From assembly GCA_038227745.1 (NCBI GenBank), contig JBBRPS010000056.1, positions 1 to 21,324 on the forward strand: 21,324 nucleotides of DNA, in the 5' to 3' direction. The translations under genes and the position numbers were made by a program. Below the pieces are notes generated by a model. The model saw only the letters and a list, made by a program, of their open reading frames with translations. It made no database searches and was not told the DNA's origin. This document shows positions 6,571 to 13,806 of the stretch, one piece after another (the stretch's first letter is position 1; every line of letters starts with the position of its first letter). This DNA comes from DASPXY01 sp038227745 (GTDB lineage: Bacteria > Planctomycetota > Planctomycetia > Gemmatales > Gemmataceae).

Positions 6571-6821
6571 ACTATAGGGTCGATTGGACGGATGAAGCGC
6601 TGGACCACCTCGCCGCGGCCTGGGCGCAGGCACCGGACCGGCAAGCCGTGACCGATGCGCAGTCAACGATCGATAAATTGTTAGCTAGAAATCCTCTCGG
6701 CCAGGGCGCCGTCCGGTCCGAAGGATTGTACGTGATTGAGGTCCGGCCTCTCCGCACCCTCTTTGAGGTTTCCGACGCGGATCGGATCGTCACTGTCGTC
6801 TCCGTAAACTTGCTGGCGTGA
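6567..6821 (+). CDS. ParE/RelE-superfamily toxin-like protein
   Basis: The 84-residue protein has the size and pattern of the ParE/RelE fold: an opening strand (YRVDWTDEALDHL), two helices with an AQSTIDKLLARNP turn, then strands (LYVIEVRPLRTLFEV, RIVTVVSV). ParE members poison gyrase and RelE members cleave mRNA; which one applies cannot be told here. It overlaps the upstream putative antitoxin by four bases. The pair sits between the sulfur-carrier operon and a cysteine-desulfurase-family gene and may be an insertion into that neighbourhood. Confidence 0.78.
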   Translation: MNYRVDWTDEALDHLAAAWAQAPDRQAVTDAQSTIDKLLARNPLGQGAVRSEGLYVIEVRPLRTLFEVSDADRIVTVVSVNLLA

Positions 6822-6831
6822 GGGAGAAGGC

Positions 6832-7467
6832 ATGGCTACTGCCGTCAAGCAACCGGTCCGGCCCCGCGTCGAGACGGCGGAGACGCCCCCGCCGTCGCGT
6901 CTGTACCGCTTCACCGTGGAGCAGTATGCGCGGATGGTCGAGTTGGGGATCCTCACGCCGGATGACCGCGGGGAGCTTCTGGAAGGGTGGATCGTCAAGA
7001 AGATGACCCAGTACCCACCTCATGCGTTCACAACCGATCTTGTCCAGGATACCCTCCGACCTCTGCTGCCGGAAGGCTGGCGTGTTCGGGATCAGAAGCC
7101 AATCGTGACACCGGACAGTCTGCCCGAACCCGATGTGGCCATCGTGCGCGGCCCCCTGATTCGTTATCTGGAACAACACCCACAGCCTCGCGATGTCGCG
7201 GTGGTTATCGAGGTAGCGGATTCCACCCTTCAAGAAGACCGTGAACGGAAAGGGCGGCTCTACGCCCGCGCGCGGTTGCCCGTCTACTGGATCGTGAACC
7301 TCGTGGACGATCGTATCGAGGTCTACACCCGTCCCAGGGCCGGCAGAGCCCCGGCGTACCGGGAGCGCCGAGATTACGGCAGGAGCGATGCCATCCCGCT
7401 GATCATCGAAGGCCGCGAGATCGCCCAGATCCCGGTGCAGTCGCTGTTACCGCCACGTCCTGAGTGA
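6832..7467 (+). CDS. Uma2-family (DUF820) putative endonuclease
   Basis: A 211-residue protein of the Uma2 family, a PD-(D/E)XK-like fold greatly expanded in cyanobacteria and planctomycetes. Visible family marks are GELLEGWIVKKM, LPEPDVAIVRG, VVIEVADSTLQEDRERK and YARARLPVYWIVNL, which supply the acidic and lysine residues of the nuclease-like core. Biological roles of these proteins are poorly known. GGGAGAAGG lies just before the ATG at 6832, and the gene follows the toxin-like gene by 10 bases, so the three small genes are probably cotranscribed. Confidence 0.92.
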   Translation: MATAVKQPVRPRVETAETPPPSRLYRFTVEQYARMVELGILTPDDRGELLEGWIVKKMTQYPPHAFTTDLVQDTLRPLLPEGWRVRDQKPIVTPDSLPEPDVAIVRGPLIRYLEQHPQPRDVAVVIEVADSTLQEDRERKGRLYARARLPVYWIVNLVDDRIEVYTRPRAGRAPAYRERRDYGRSDAIPLIIEGREIAQIPVQSLLPPRPE

Positions 7468-7474
7468 ACACCGC

Positions 7475-8614
7475 ATGATCTACCTCGACAACGCCGCCAC
7501 CAGCTTCCCCAAGCCCGAGGTCGTCTACCAGGCACTCGACCGCTTTGCGCGCCAGGATCTCGCTAACCCCGGCCGCGCCGGCCACAAGATGGCCCTCGCC
7601 GCCGAGCGCGCCCTCGACGACGGCCGCCACCTCCTCAACCAGCTCTTTCACGGCGAGGGGCCGGAGCGCTTCGTCTTCACCCTGAACTGCACCGACGCGC
7701 TGAACATGGCCTTCAAGGGCGTCCTGGCCGAGGGCGACCACGTCATTACCACCGACCTGGAGCACAACAGCGTCAGCCGCCCGCTGCGGGCGATGGAACT
7801 GGCGGGCCGCATTACTCTGACGCGCCTCCGCGCCGACGGCGGCGGCACTCTCGACCCCGACACCGTCCGCAGGGCGGTCACGCCGCGCACGCGCCTCATC
7901 GCCATGACGCACGCCAGCAACGTCCTCGGCACCGTGCAGCCCGTCGCCGAGGTCGGCCGCCTCGCCCGCGAGCGCGACCTGCTGTACCTCGTCGATGCGG
8001 CACAGACGGCGGGCGTGCTGCCCATTGACGTGCAGGCCATGCACATCGATCTGCTGGCATTCCCCGGGCACAAGTCGCTCTTCGGGCCGACCGGCACGGG
8101 GGCGCTGTACGTCGGGCCGCGGACAAAAGTGGGGGCGTGGCGCGAGGGCGGCACCGGCGGCGACTCGTCGAGCGAGACGCAGCCGCGTGACTTGCCCTAC
8201 TTCCTCGAAGGCGGCACGCCGAACGTGCTCGGCGTCGCGGGGCTGGCGGCGGGGGTCAAGTACGTGCAGGAGCAGGGGCTGGAACGCATCCACGCGCACG
8301 AGGCGGCACTGACGGAAAGGCTGTGGCGGCGCCTGGACGAGATCGGCGCTTATGAGGTCTTCGGTCACCGCAACATGAGCCGCCGCGTCGGCACGATAAG
8401 CTTCCGCAGCGAGGCGCTGCCGGCGGCGGAGGTGGGCGGCATCCTCGACCAGGCGTTCGAGATCGCTGTCCGTCCGGGCCTGCACTGTGCCCCTTACGTC
8501 CACCGCGCGCTCGGGACGTTCCCGGACGGGACGGTGCGCGTCAGCCCGGGGCTGTTCAACACGGCAGAGGACATCGACCACCTGGCGGAGGCGCTGGCGG
8601 AGATCCTCCTGTGA
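7475..8614 (+). CDS. cysteine desulfurase family protein (class V aminotransferase fold)
   Basis: The 379-residue protein is a fold-type I PLP enzyme of the NifS/SufS-like cysteine desulfurase family. It shows IYLDNAATSFPKP at the start, LEHNS (H96), VDAAQTAG (D174, Q177), the PLP lysine in PGHKS (K200), and RPGLHCAP with a well-placed active-site cysteine (C338), followed by VRVSPGLFNTAEDID. Such enzymes remove sulfur from cysteine as an enzyme persulfide. It starts 7 bases after the Uma2 gene without a clear ribosome-binding site. It could donate sulfur to the carrier protein activated by the E1 upstream; equally it could serve Fe-S or tRNA thiolation needs. Its gene ends convergently with a minus-strand gene. 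Confidence 0.92.
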   Translation: MIYLDNAATSFPKPEVVYQALDRFARQDLANPGRAGHKMALAAERALDDGRHLLNQLFHGEGPERFVFTLNCTDALNMAFKGVLAEGDHVITTDLEHNSVSRPLRAMELAGRITLTRLRADGGGTLDPDTVRRAVTPRTRLIAMTHASNVLGTVQPVAEVGRLARERDLLYLVDAAQTAGVLPIDVQAMHIDLLAFPGHKSLFGPTGTGALYVGPRTKVGAWREGGTGGDSSSETQPRDLPYFLEGGTPNVLGVAGLAAGVKYVQEQGLERIHAHEAALTERLWRRLDEIGAYEVFGHRNMSRRVGTISFRSEALPAAEVGGILDQAFEIAVRPGLHCAPYVHRALGTFPDGTVRVSPGLFNTAEDIDHLAEALAEILL

Positions 8615-8629
8615 CCCGTCCCGCGGGAA

Positions 8630-9544
8630 TCAGGCGGAGATCCAGCCGACCACATCCGGCCATGCCGTGGTGATCGCCGCCTCCTCGTCGGGAGTTTTCG
8701 GCGCGTCCGTGAGGACCACCTTCGGCTGCGTCACCTGCGTCAGGCGGGGGAGCAGCCTCTCCGCGCACACGACGAATTGAACGCCCCTTGGCAGCGGCCG
8801 CCCCGGAGCGCCCGTCAACTCCACCCCGAGGAGCGGCGTGCGCGAGGGCTGCGGTTTGGCCGCGACGGTCTGCCACCACTCCTCATCCCGAGTCAGCACT
8901 TTCTCGGGCAACACCCAGCCGAGCGCGGAAGCGTGCTGAGCCAGCAACCGCGGATAGCGTGTGGGGACGCCGGCCCCGATCCTGAGGTTGTCCAGCTGGC
9001 CTTCCTCGACGCGCCCGAGCATCAGGAAACCTATCCGATCCGCCAACTCCCAGAGTTGCGCCGCCATCGTCGAGGCCAGGACCAGGTTGTACCCCGCCTC
9101 CCGCAAGGAGAGCGCTTGCGGTTCCGAGGACGGTTCGCGGGCGACCCCCCGGAGGGGCAGCGGCCGGCCGTTGAGGCGCAACCCGCGCGGCCCGAGGTGG
9201 AACGTGCGCAGGCCGTGGCTCACGAAAACCTCATCCGAGCGCTCGCCGTCCTCCCACAACTCGACGGGGCCCTCGTACAGAAAGGGAGTTTGTGGCTCCC
9301 AGAAACTCGGCTCGGGGATCAGGACGCGCCGGGTGATTCCCGGCAGGCTCTCGGGCGGGCGCGGAAAAGGGCGGAGCGGATAGGCCACCTCGACCGTCGT
9401 CGCGTAACGGCAGCGCGGCCCCATCAACCGCCCGCGCACTTCGCTGGTCGGGTTCGTCCCGTGCGGCCCGACGGAGATCCACACCTCCGCGGCAGTCGGG
9501 TCGAGCGCGTGGTCGCGCACTTCAATCAGGTCGATGGGTGCCAT
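8630..9544 (-). CDS. GH2-like protein lacking the catalytic region
   Basis: The 304-residue protein resembles part of a family 2 glycoside hydrolase. Residues about 74-135 (PEPSFWEPQTPFLYEG, then FHLGPRGLRLNGRPLPLRGV) look like the end of the Ig-like domain and entry to the TIM barrel; 145-180 (REAGYNLVLASTM ... LWELADRIGFLMLGRVEE) resembles the first barrel elements. The later barrel with the catalytic Asn-Glu and nucleophile Glu is absent; the C-terminal third matches nothing I know. There is no signal peptide. Its start overlaps the end of queA by 19 bases, so it is probably translated from the same mRNA. It may be a non-enzymatic descendant of GH2 or a shortened gene that is still maintained. 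Confidence 0.8.
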   Translation of the reverse strand: MAPIDLIEVRDHALDPTAAEVWISVGPHGTNPTSEVRGRLMGPRCRYATTVEVAYPLRPFPRPPESLPGITRRVLIPEPSFWEPQTPFLYEGPVELWEDGERSDEVFVSHGLRTFHLGPRGLRLNGRPLPLRGVAREPSSEPQALSLREAGYNLVLASTMAAQLWELADRIGFLMLGRVEEGQLDNLRIGAGVPTRYPRLLAQHASALGWVLPEKVLTRDEEWWQTVAAKPQPSRTPLLGVELTGAPGRPLPRGVQFVVCAERLLPRLTQVTQPKVVLTDAPKTPDEEAAITTAWPDVVGWISA

Positions 9545-10611
9545 GACGGGTTCGCTGTGGTGCGGCTCGCCGGCTGCTCCTGCAAGATGAGCATTGCGTC
9601 GCCGTAGCTGTAAAACCGATACCCCTCCTCCACGGCTGTATTGTACGCCTTCCGGATCAGGTCAATGCCCGCGAAGGCGCTCACCAGCAGCAGCAGGCTG
9701 CTCCGCGGTAAGTGGAAGTTCGTCACCAGGGCGTCGGTCAGCTTGAACTCGTAGGGCGGGTAGATGAATAGCTCGGTCTCGCCGGACCAGGGGCGCAACG
9801 GCCCGGTGGCGGCGACCGCCTCCAGGACGCGCACCGTCGTCGTGCCGACCGCCACGACCTGACCGCCACGACCCCGGCACTCCGAGATCGCCGCTGCCGT
9901 GGCCTCCGGCAACTCGCCCCACTCGCGGTGCATCTGGTGCCGCGTCACGTCCTCGACCTGGATCGGCTGGAACGTGCCGGGGCCGACGTGCAAGGTGACG
10001 TATGCGGTGCCGATGCCGCGCCGCCGCAGGGCCTCGAAGACCTCCGGAGTGAAGTGTAGGCCGGCCGTCGGCGCCGCCACCGCGCCGGGCTGGCGGGCGT
10101 AGACGGTCTGGTAGCGCTCGCGGTCGCCGTCGTCGGCGCGGCCCTTGCGGATGTACGGCGGCAGCGGAATCTGACCGTGCCGCGCCAGCAACTCCACCGG
10201 GCTACCCGGCGGCTCGGGGACAGCGAACCAGTGCCGCTCGGGTGTCTTGGCTACCAGGCGCAACCGCAGCGGTCCAGGTTCGACCTTGATGACCTCGCCT
10301 TCGTGCAGCCGGCCGCGCGTCTGGCACATCAGTTCCCACAGGCCGTCGGGAAGTTGCCGTAGGAACAGGCCCTCCCACTTGCCCCCCGTGCGCGCCCGCC
10401 GGCCGAGCAGGCGCGCCGGCAGCACGCGCGTGTCGTTCAGCACGAGCAGGTCGCCGGGGCTCAGCAGGTCGGGCAGGTCGCGGAAGACGTGATGGGCCAG
10501 GGTGGCGTCGCGGCGCCGCACCAGCAGCAGGCGGGACTGGTCGCGCTGCGGGCTGGGTTCCTGGGCGATCAGGTGTGGCGGCAGGTCGTAGTCGAACTCG
10601 GTGAGATGCAT
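9526..10611 (-). CDS. queA: S-adenosylmethionine:tRNA ribosyltransferase-isomerase QueA
   Basis: The 361-residue protein is QueA, which transfers the ribosyl part of SAM to 7-aminomethyl-7-deazaguanine in tRNA to make epoxyqueuosine. Full-length family marks are present: FDYDLPPHLIAQEP near the start, LVLNDTRVLPARL, AAPTAGLHFT, VTLHVGPGTFQP, GTTTVRVLE, FIYPPYEFK, NFHLPRSSLLLLVSAF and EGYRFYSYGDAMLI. Length is normal. No strong ribosome-binding site is seen before the ATG. The gene follows a small secreted-protein gene by 66 bases, with a hairpin in the gap, and overlaps the GH2-like gene downstream. The last ~15 residues are extra relative to the core family. Confidence 0.97.
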   Translation of the reverse strand: MHLTEFDYDLPPHLIAQEPSPQRDQSRLLLVRRRDATLAHHVFRDLPDLLSPGDLLVLNDTRVLPARLLGRRARTGGKWEGLFLRQLPDGLWELMCQTRGRLHEGEVIKVEPGPLRLRLVAKTPERHWFAVPEPPGSPVELLARHGQIPLPPYIRKGRADDGDRERYQTVYARQPGAVAAPTAGLHFTPEVFEALRRRGIGTAYVTLHVGPGTFQPIQVEDVTRHQMHREWGELPEATAAAISECRGRGGQVVAVGTTTVRVLEAVAATGPLRPWSGETELFIYPPYEFKLTDALVTNFHLPRSSLLLLVSAFAGIDLIRKAYNTAVEEGYRFYSYGDAMLILQEQPASRTTANPSWHPST

Positions 10612-10630
10612 GCGAACCGTGGCGCAACCG

Positions 10631-10665
10631 CCGCCTTCTCGGCCCCCGACAGGTCGAGAAGGCGG
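10631..10665 (-). promoter_or_regulatory. hairpin between the secreted-protein gene and queA
   Basis: CCGCCTTCTCG (10631-10641) and CGAGAAGGCGG (10655-10665) form a perfect 11-bp stem with a 13-base loop in the 66-base gap. It lacks a T run on either strand, so it may stabilise or process the mRNA or weakly terminate transcription. Confidence 0.6.
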
Positions 10666-10677
10666 ACCGTCGCGGTC

Positions 10678-11244
10678 TCATTTGAACCCCTTGATCCACT
10701 CGTCGAAGCCCTTCTTCTGCTGCTCCATCGTGCGGGCCGGCCCGGTCAGGGTGATGAAGTACGGGCCGTTGGGGCTCTCGAAGATGACGCCGTAGCGGCG
10801 GAAGTTCGGCTTGCGCTCGACCTTCGCGTTCGGGGCGAACGGCGGGTTCTTGTACAGGTACGTCCCCCTCACGTCGAGGTAGGCGACTGAGACGTCGCCG
10901 ACCTTGAATTTCTCGACCTTCGAGACGTCGTCGATGGTCTTGCCCTCGGGCGGTGCGAACATGGTCTTCCAGCGCTTGATGTTGTCCGCGGCCGAGCCGC
11001 CGCTGCCGGCGCCGAAGTGGAAGATGACCATCTCGGCGTCCTCCTTGTCGCCCGACGCGCGCGGCACCAGGAACTGGTGGGTGCGGAGCCGGTTGCTGGG
11101 CTTCTGCATCTTCCAGTCGGTGGGGGTGCGCGACTTCAGGCCGTCGAGTGTCACCTCGGTGCCCTTGCCCTCGCCGGCACGCGACCCCGCGACGCACCCC
11201 AGGGCGGCGACCCCCACCAGCATCAACCACCAGGCTCGTCTCAT
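10678..11244 (-). CDS. small secreted protein, possible lipoprotein, unknown function
   Basis: The protein has 188 residues from the ATG at 11244, preceded by GAGGAG. A TTG two codons earlier is less likely. Residues 1-17 form a signal sequence (RR, then WWLMLVGVAALG) ending in GC at residue 17, which resembles a weak lipobox (ALGC). The mature part has patterns such as RTPTDWKMQKPSNRLRTHQF and PNGPYFITLTGPA, ending with a helical EQQKKGFDEWIKGF. I know similar proteins only as uncharacterised planctomycete secreted proteins. It probably folds as a small alpha/beta domain outside the cytoplasm. It is the first gene of a queA-containing transcript. Confidence 0.85.
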   Translation of the reverse strand: MRRAWWLMLVGVAALGCVAGSRAGEGKGTEVTLDGLKSRTPTDWKMQKPSNRLRTHQFLVPRASGDKEDAEMVIFHFGAGSGGSAADNIKRWKTMFAPPEGKTIDDVSKVEKFKVGDVSVAYLDVRGTYLYKNPPFAPNAKVERKPNFRRYGVIFESPNGPYFITLTGPARTMEQQKKGFDEWIKGFK

Positions 11245-11315
11245 AAGCAACTCCTCTCACGGTAAGAGCGTTCGGTCCGGAGGCGAAACCCCCGGGAGAG
11301 GCTCGCCGTCAGTCA

Positions 11316-11343
11316 ATTATCCGGCCGGGCGAGGCGATGGCAA
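11316..11343 (-). promoter_or_regulatory. promoter of the secreted protein-queA transcript
   Basis: On the minus strand, TTGCCA (11338-11343) and GATAAT (11316-11321) are separated by 16 bases. Each matches the sigma-70 consensus well. The predicted 5' leader to the ATG at 11244 is about 65 bases. Confidence 0.5.
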
Positions 11344-11455
11344 GGGGGCTGACACCGCCCCGGAACGCAGCCGCTCGGCCACTGCGGACAGCACGGCGGG
11401 CCGCGTCCAGTTCCCCGTCGCGGAGCCGAGCGAAGAGGCGGGCCAGGCCGTGTGG

Positions 11456-11461
11456 TAAAAT
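11456..11461 (+). promoter_or_regulatory. -10 box suggesting a leaderless transcript
   Basis: TAAAAT lies only 6 bases before the ATG at 11468, so transcription would start at or next to the start codon. No ribosome-binding site is seen before this ATG and no clear -35 box is visible. Confidence 0.4.
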
Positions 11462-11467
11462 ACCCAC

Positions 11468-12886
11468 ATGGCCCGCAAGTACAAGCTCCCCGCCGACCCG
11501 ACCGTCACCTTCTGGGGTGCCGCCCGGAGCGTCACCGGCTCCATGCACCGCCTGGACGCCTGCGGGCAGTCCGTCCTCTTCGACTGCGGGCTGTTCCAGG
11601 GCCGCCGCGCCGAGGGCGCGGCCCGCAACCGCGAGTTCCCCTTCCGCCCGAAGGAGATCGACGCGGTGCTCCTCAGCCACGCCCACATCGACCACTGCGG
11701 CAACCTGCCCAACCTCGTCAAGCAGGGCTTCGCCGGCCCGGTCTACTGCACCCCCGCCACGCGTGCCCTCGCGGGCGTCATGCTCGGCGACGCCGCCAAG
11801 ATCCACGAGGAGGACGCGGCGTATCTCAACCGGCACCGACCGAAGGGCGAGCCGGAAATCGAGCCGCTCTACGACGGTCGCGACCTGTTCCGCACGCTCC
11901 TCCGCCTGAGAGCCGTGCCGTACGACACGCCGGTCCGCGTCGGCCCGGGGCTGGAGGCGACTTTCGTGGACGCCGGCCACCTGCTCGGCTCGGCGATGGT
12001 CAGCCTGCGCATCGACGCGCCGGGCAGCACGCGGCGGCTGACGTTCACCGGCGACCTCGGCCGGCCCGGCCTGCCGATCCTGCGCGATCCCGCCGCCGTG
12101 CCGCCGGGCGACCTGGTCATCAGCGAAAGCACCTACGGCGGCCACGCCCACGAACCGGTCGAGGAGACGGCGGAGCGACTGGGCGAGGTGGTGCGGCGCA
12201 CGGCGCACCGCGGCGGCAAGGTCATCATTCCCGCGTTCAGCGTCGGCCGCACCCAGACGGTCGTCTACTTCCTGCACCAGCTCATGCGGGCCGGCCGGCT
12301 GCCGGACGTGCCGATTTACGTGGACAGCCCGATGGCCGTGCGCGCCACCGAGGTGTTCCGCGCCCACCCCGAGTGCTTCGACGAAGCGACGCTGCGGCTG
12401 CTGGAGGAGCACCCCGAGCTGTTCGGCGAGCGGCGGGTGCGCTACGTCGAAAAGGTCCACGAGAGCATCGCGCTGAACAACCGGCCGGGGCCGTGCGCGA
12501 TCATCTCCGCGAGCGGCATGTGCGAGGCCGGCCGCATCCTGCACCACCTCAAACACAACCTCGAAGATCCGCGGAGCACGATTCTGATCGCGGGATACCA
12601 GGCCGAGGGTACGCTGGGCCGCCGGCTGGTGGAGCGGCGGCCGGAAGTGCGCATCCTTGGGCGGACGCTGGTGCCGCGCGCCGAGATCGTGGTGCTCAAC
12701 GGGCTGTCGAGCCACGCCGACCACGCCGGCGTGGTAAGCGCTCTGACGCCGCTGGTCGGGACGGCACGGCGGGTGCGGCTGGTCCACGGCGAGCCGGAGC
12801 GGGCGGCGGCGCTGGCCGAAGGGCTGCGGGCAGCCGGCTTCGAGGACGTGGCGGTCCCCGATCGGGGCGAGAGCGTGACGGTGTAA
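11468..12886 (+). CDS. beta-CASP metallo-beta-lactamase RNase-like protein
   Basis: The 472-residue protein belongs to the MBL-fold nucleases with beta-CASP and RNA-specificity domains, related to CPSF73 and bacterial YsH1-type proteins. The metal site is HAHIDH (71-76), followed by DAGHLLGSAM and FTGDLGR. The beta-CASP domain runs from about 205 to 390 (ISESTYGG, PAFSVGRTQ, YVDSPMA, SASGMCEAGRILHHLKH), and the C-terminal motif GLSSHADH completes the active site. Such enzymes process or degrade RNA. All key metal ligands appear present. A -10-like TAAAAT just upstream suggests a leaderless mRNA. The gene is convergent with the DtxR-type regulator, 15 bases apart. Confidence 0.95.
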   Translation: MARKYKLPADPTVTFWGAARSVTGSMHRLDACGQSVLFDCGLFQGRRAEGAARNREFPFRPKEIDAVLLSHAHIDHCGNLPNLVKQGFAGPVYCTPATRALAGVMLGDAAKIHEEDAAYLNRHRPKGEPEIEPLYDGRDLFRTLLRLRAVPYDTPVRVGPGLEATFVDAGHLLGSAMVSLRIDAPGSTRRLTFTGDLGRPGLPILRDPAAVPPGDLVISESTYGGHAHEPVEETAERLGEVVRRTAHRGGKVIIPAFSVGRTQTVVYFLHQLMRAGRLPDVPIYVDSPMAVRATEVFRAHPECFDEATLRLLEEHPELFGERRVRYVEKVHESIALNNRPGPCAIISASGMCEAGRILHHLKHNLEDPRSTILIAGYQAEGTLGRRLVERRPEVRILGRTLVPRAEIVVLNGLSSHADHAGVVSALTPLVGTARRVRLVHGEPERAAALAEGLRAAGFEDVAVPDRGESVTV

Positions 12887-12901
12887 CCCGACCGACCGGT
12901 G

Positions 12902-13585
12902 TCAACCGCGTTCGACTTGTTCCGGGACCAGTTCGCCGCGCAGGCCCATCAAGCCTTCACTCCCCAGCGGAATGACGCGGCCGCCGACCTCCAACTCGAA
13001 CAGGTCGTCGAGGGGCTGGTAGCTGCGGATGCGCACGGTGGCGCCGGGCGTCAGGCCCAGTTCCTGCCAGCGCCGCAACCTTTCCGGGTGGGTGTCCTCG
13101 GCCTCGCGGATCACCGCACACTGGCCGGCGCGGAACTTGTCGAGCGACTGCAGCTCGCGCTGCGCCAACGCTCCCTCGCGCGTCGGGATGGGGTGGCCGT
13201 GCGGGTCCTCCAGCGGCTCGCCCAGGTGCGCCGCGAGCGCCTGCTCGAGGCGCGGCGAGATGGCGTGCTCCAGGGCGTCGGCCTCGGCGTCCACCTCGCT
13301 CCAGTCCAGGCCGAGCACGCGCGTCAAGAACAGCTCGACCAGGCGGTGGCGGCGGATGACGCGCCGCGCCTCGGCGACACCCTGCTCGGTCAGGCGCGCC
13401 CCCTGGCCCGAGGCGTAGCGGATCCAGCCGGCCTCGGCGAGGCGCTTGAGCATACCGGTGACCGACGGCGCCCGCACCTCGAGGCGCGCGGCGATGTCCA
13501 CCGGCGAGACCAGGCGGTCGGCGCCGCCGAGGCTGTGGATGGCCTTCAGGTAGTCCTGGGCCGCGGGGGTGAGCTGGTCCGCCAT
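12902..13585 (-). CDS. DtxR/MntR-family metal-dependent transcriptional regulator
   Basis: The 227-residue protein has the three-part layout of iron/manganese regulators. Residues 1-75 are a winged helix (DYLKAIHSLG, APSVTGMLKRLAEAGWI); 76-145 are the dimerisation and metal region with H80, E101, E105 and H106 (VDAEADALEHAIS) and DPHGHPIP; about 155-222 is a FeoA/SH3-like domain (LGLTPGATVRI ... VGGRVIPLG). With bound Fe2+ or Mn2+ these proteins repress transport and storage genes. No transporter is adjacent, so its targets are elsewhere. The metal selectivity cannot be decided from sequence alone. It is divergent from the Gfo/Idh-like gene across a 221-base gap. Confidence 0.95.
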   Translation of the reverse strand: MADQLTPAAQDYLKAIHSLGGADRLVSPVDIAARLEVRAPSVTGMLKRLAEAGWIRYASGQGARLTEQGVAEARRVIRRHRLVELFLTRVLGLDWSEVDAEADALEHAISPRLEQALAAHLGEPLEDPHGHPIPTREGALAQRELQSLDKFRAGQCAVIREAEDTHPERLRRWQELGLTPGATVRIRSYQPLDDLFELEVGGRVIPLGSEGLMGLRGELVPEQVERG

Positions 13586-13681
13586 GTCGGTTCCCGTGGT
13601 ACCTCTCCGGTTGGTGTCCGTGGTGCGCCTTGCGAGAGGAAAGCAGGCGCGCGGCCCCTGGCCGCGGACCGGCGAACGCCG

Positions 13682-13687
13682 CTACAC
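13682..13687 (+). promoter_or_regulatory. possible -10 box for the Gfo/Idh-like gene
   Basis: TACACT matches four of six -10 consensus positions and lies in the divergent gap, 120 bases before the start codon at 13807. No good -35 box is seen at 16-18 bases, so support is weak. Confidence 0.3.
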
Positions 13688-13749
13688 TGATTACGGACCA
13701 GGACCAGTGGACATTGTACGCGGTAGCGGCGAGGGGTCAGTAGGGCGCC

Positions 13750-13779
13750 AAAGCCCACGGGTAGCAACCCGTGGGCTTT
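13750..13779. repeat. palindromic repeat (AGCCCACGGG hairpin), copy 2
   Basis: AAAGCCCACGGG (13750-13761) and CCCGTGGGCTTT (13768-13779) form a perfect 12-bp stem with loop TAGCAA and one more T after it. It shares its inner 10-bp stem with 3065-3090. It lies 27 bases before the start codon at 13807. It has the look of a terminator but stands in a 5' leader, since the gene upstream is divergent. Confidence 0.85.
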
Positions 13780-13806
13780 TCCAGCCCTGACCCGGGGGAA
13801 GCACGG

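Noticed and set aside
8777..9607. 276-codon plus-strand frame opposite the GH2-like gene
   Set aside because: Arg/Ala/Pro-rich composition without a motif; the minus-strand frame resembles GH2 and is coupled to queA.
11452..12975. 507-codon plus-strand frame over the beta-CASP gene
   Set aside because: Arg/Pro/Gly-rich composition; the competing frame carries HAHIDH and all other family motifs.
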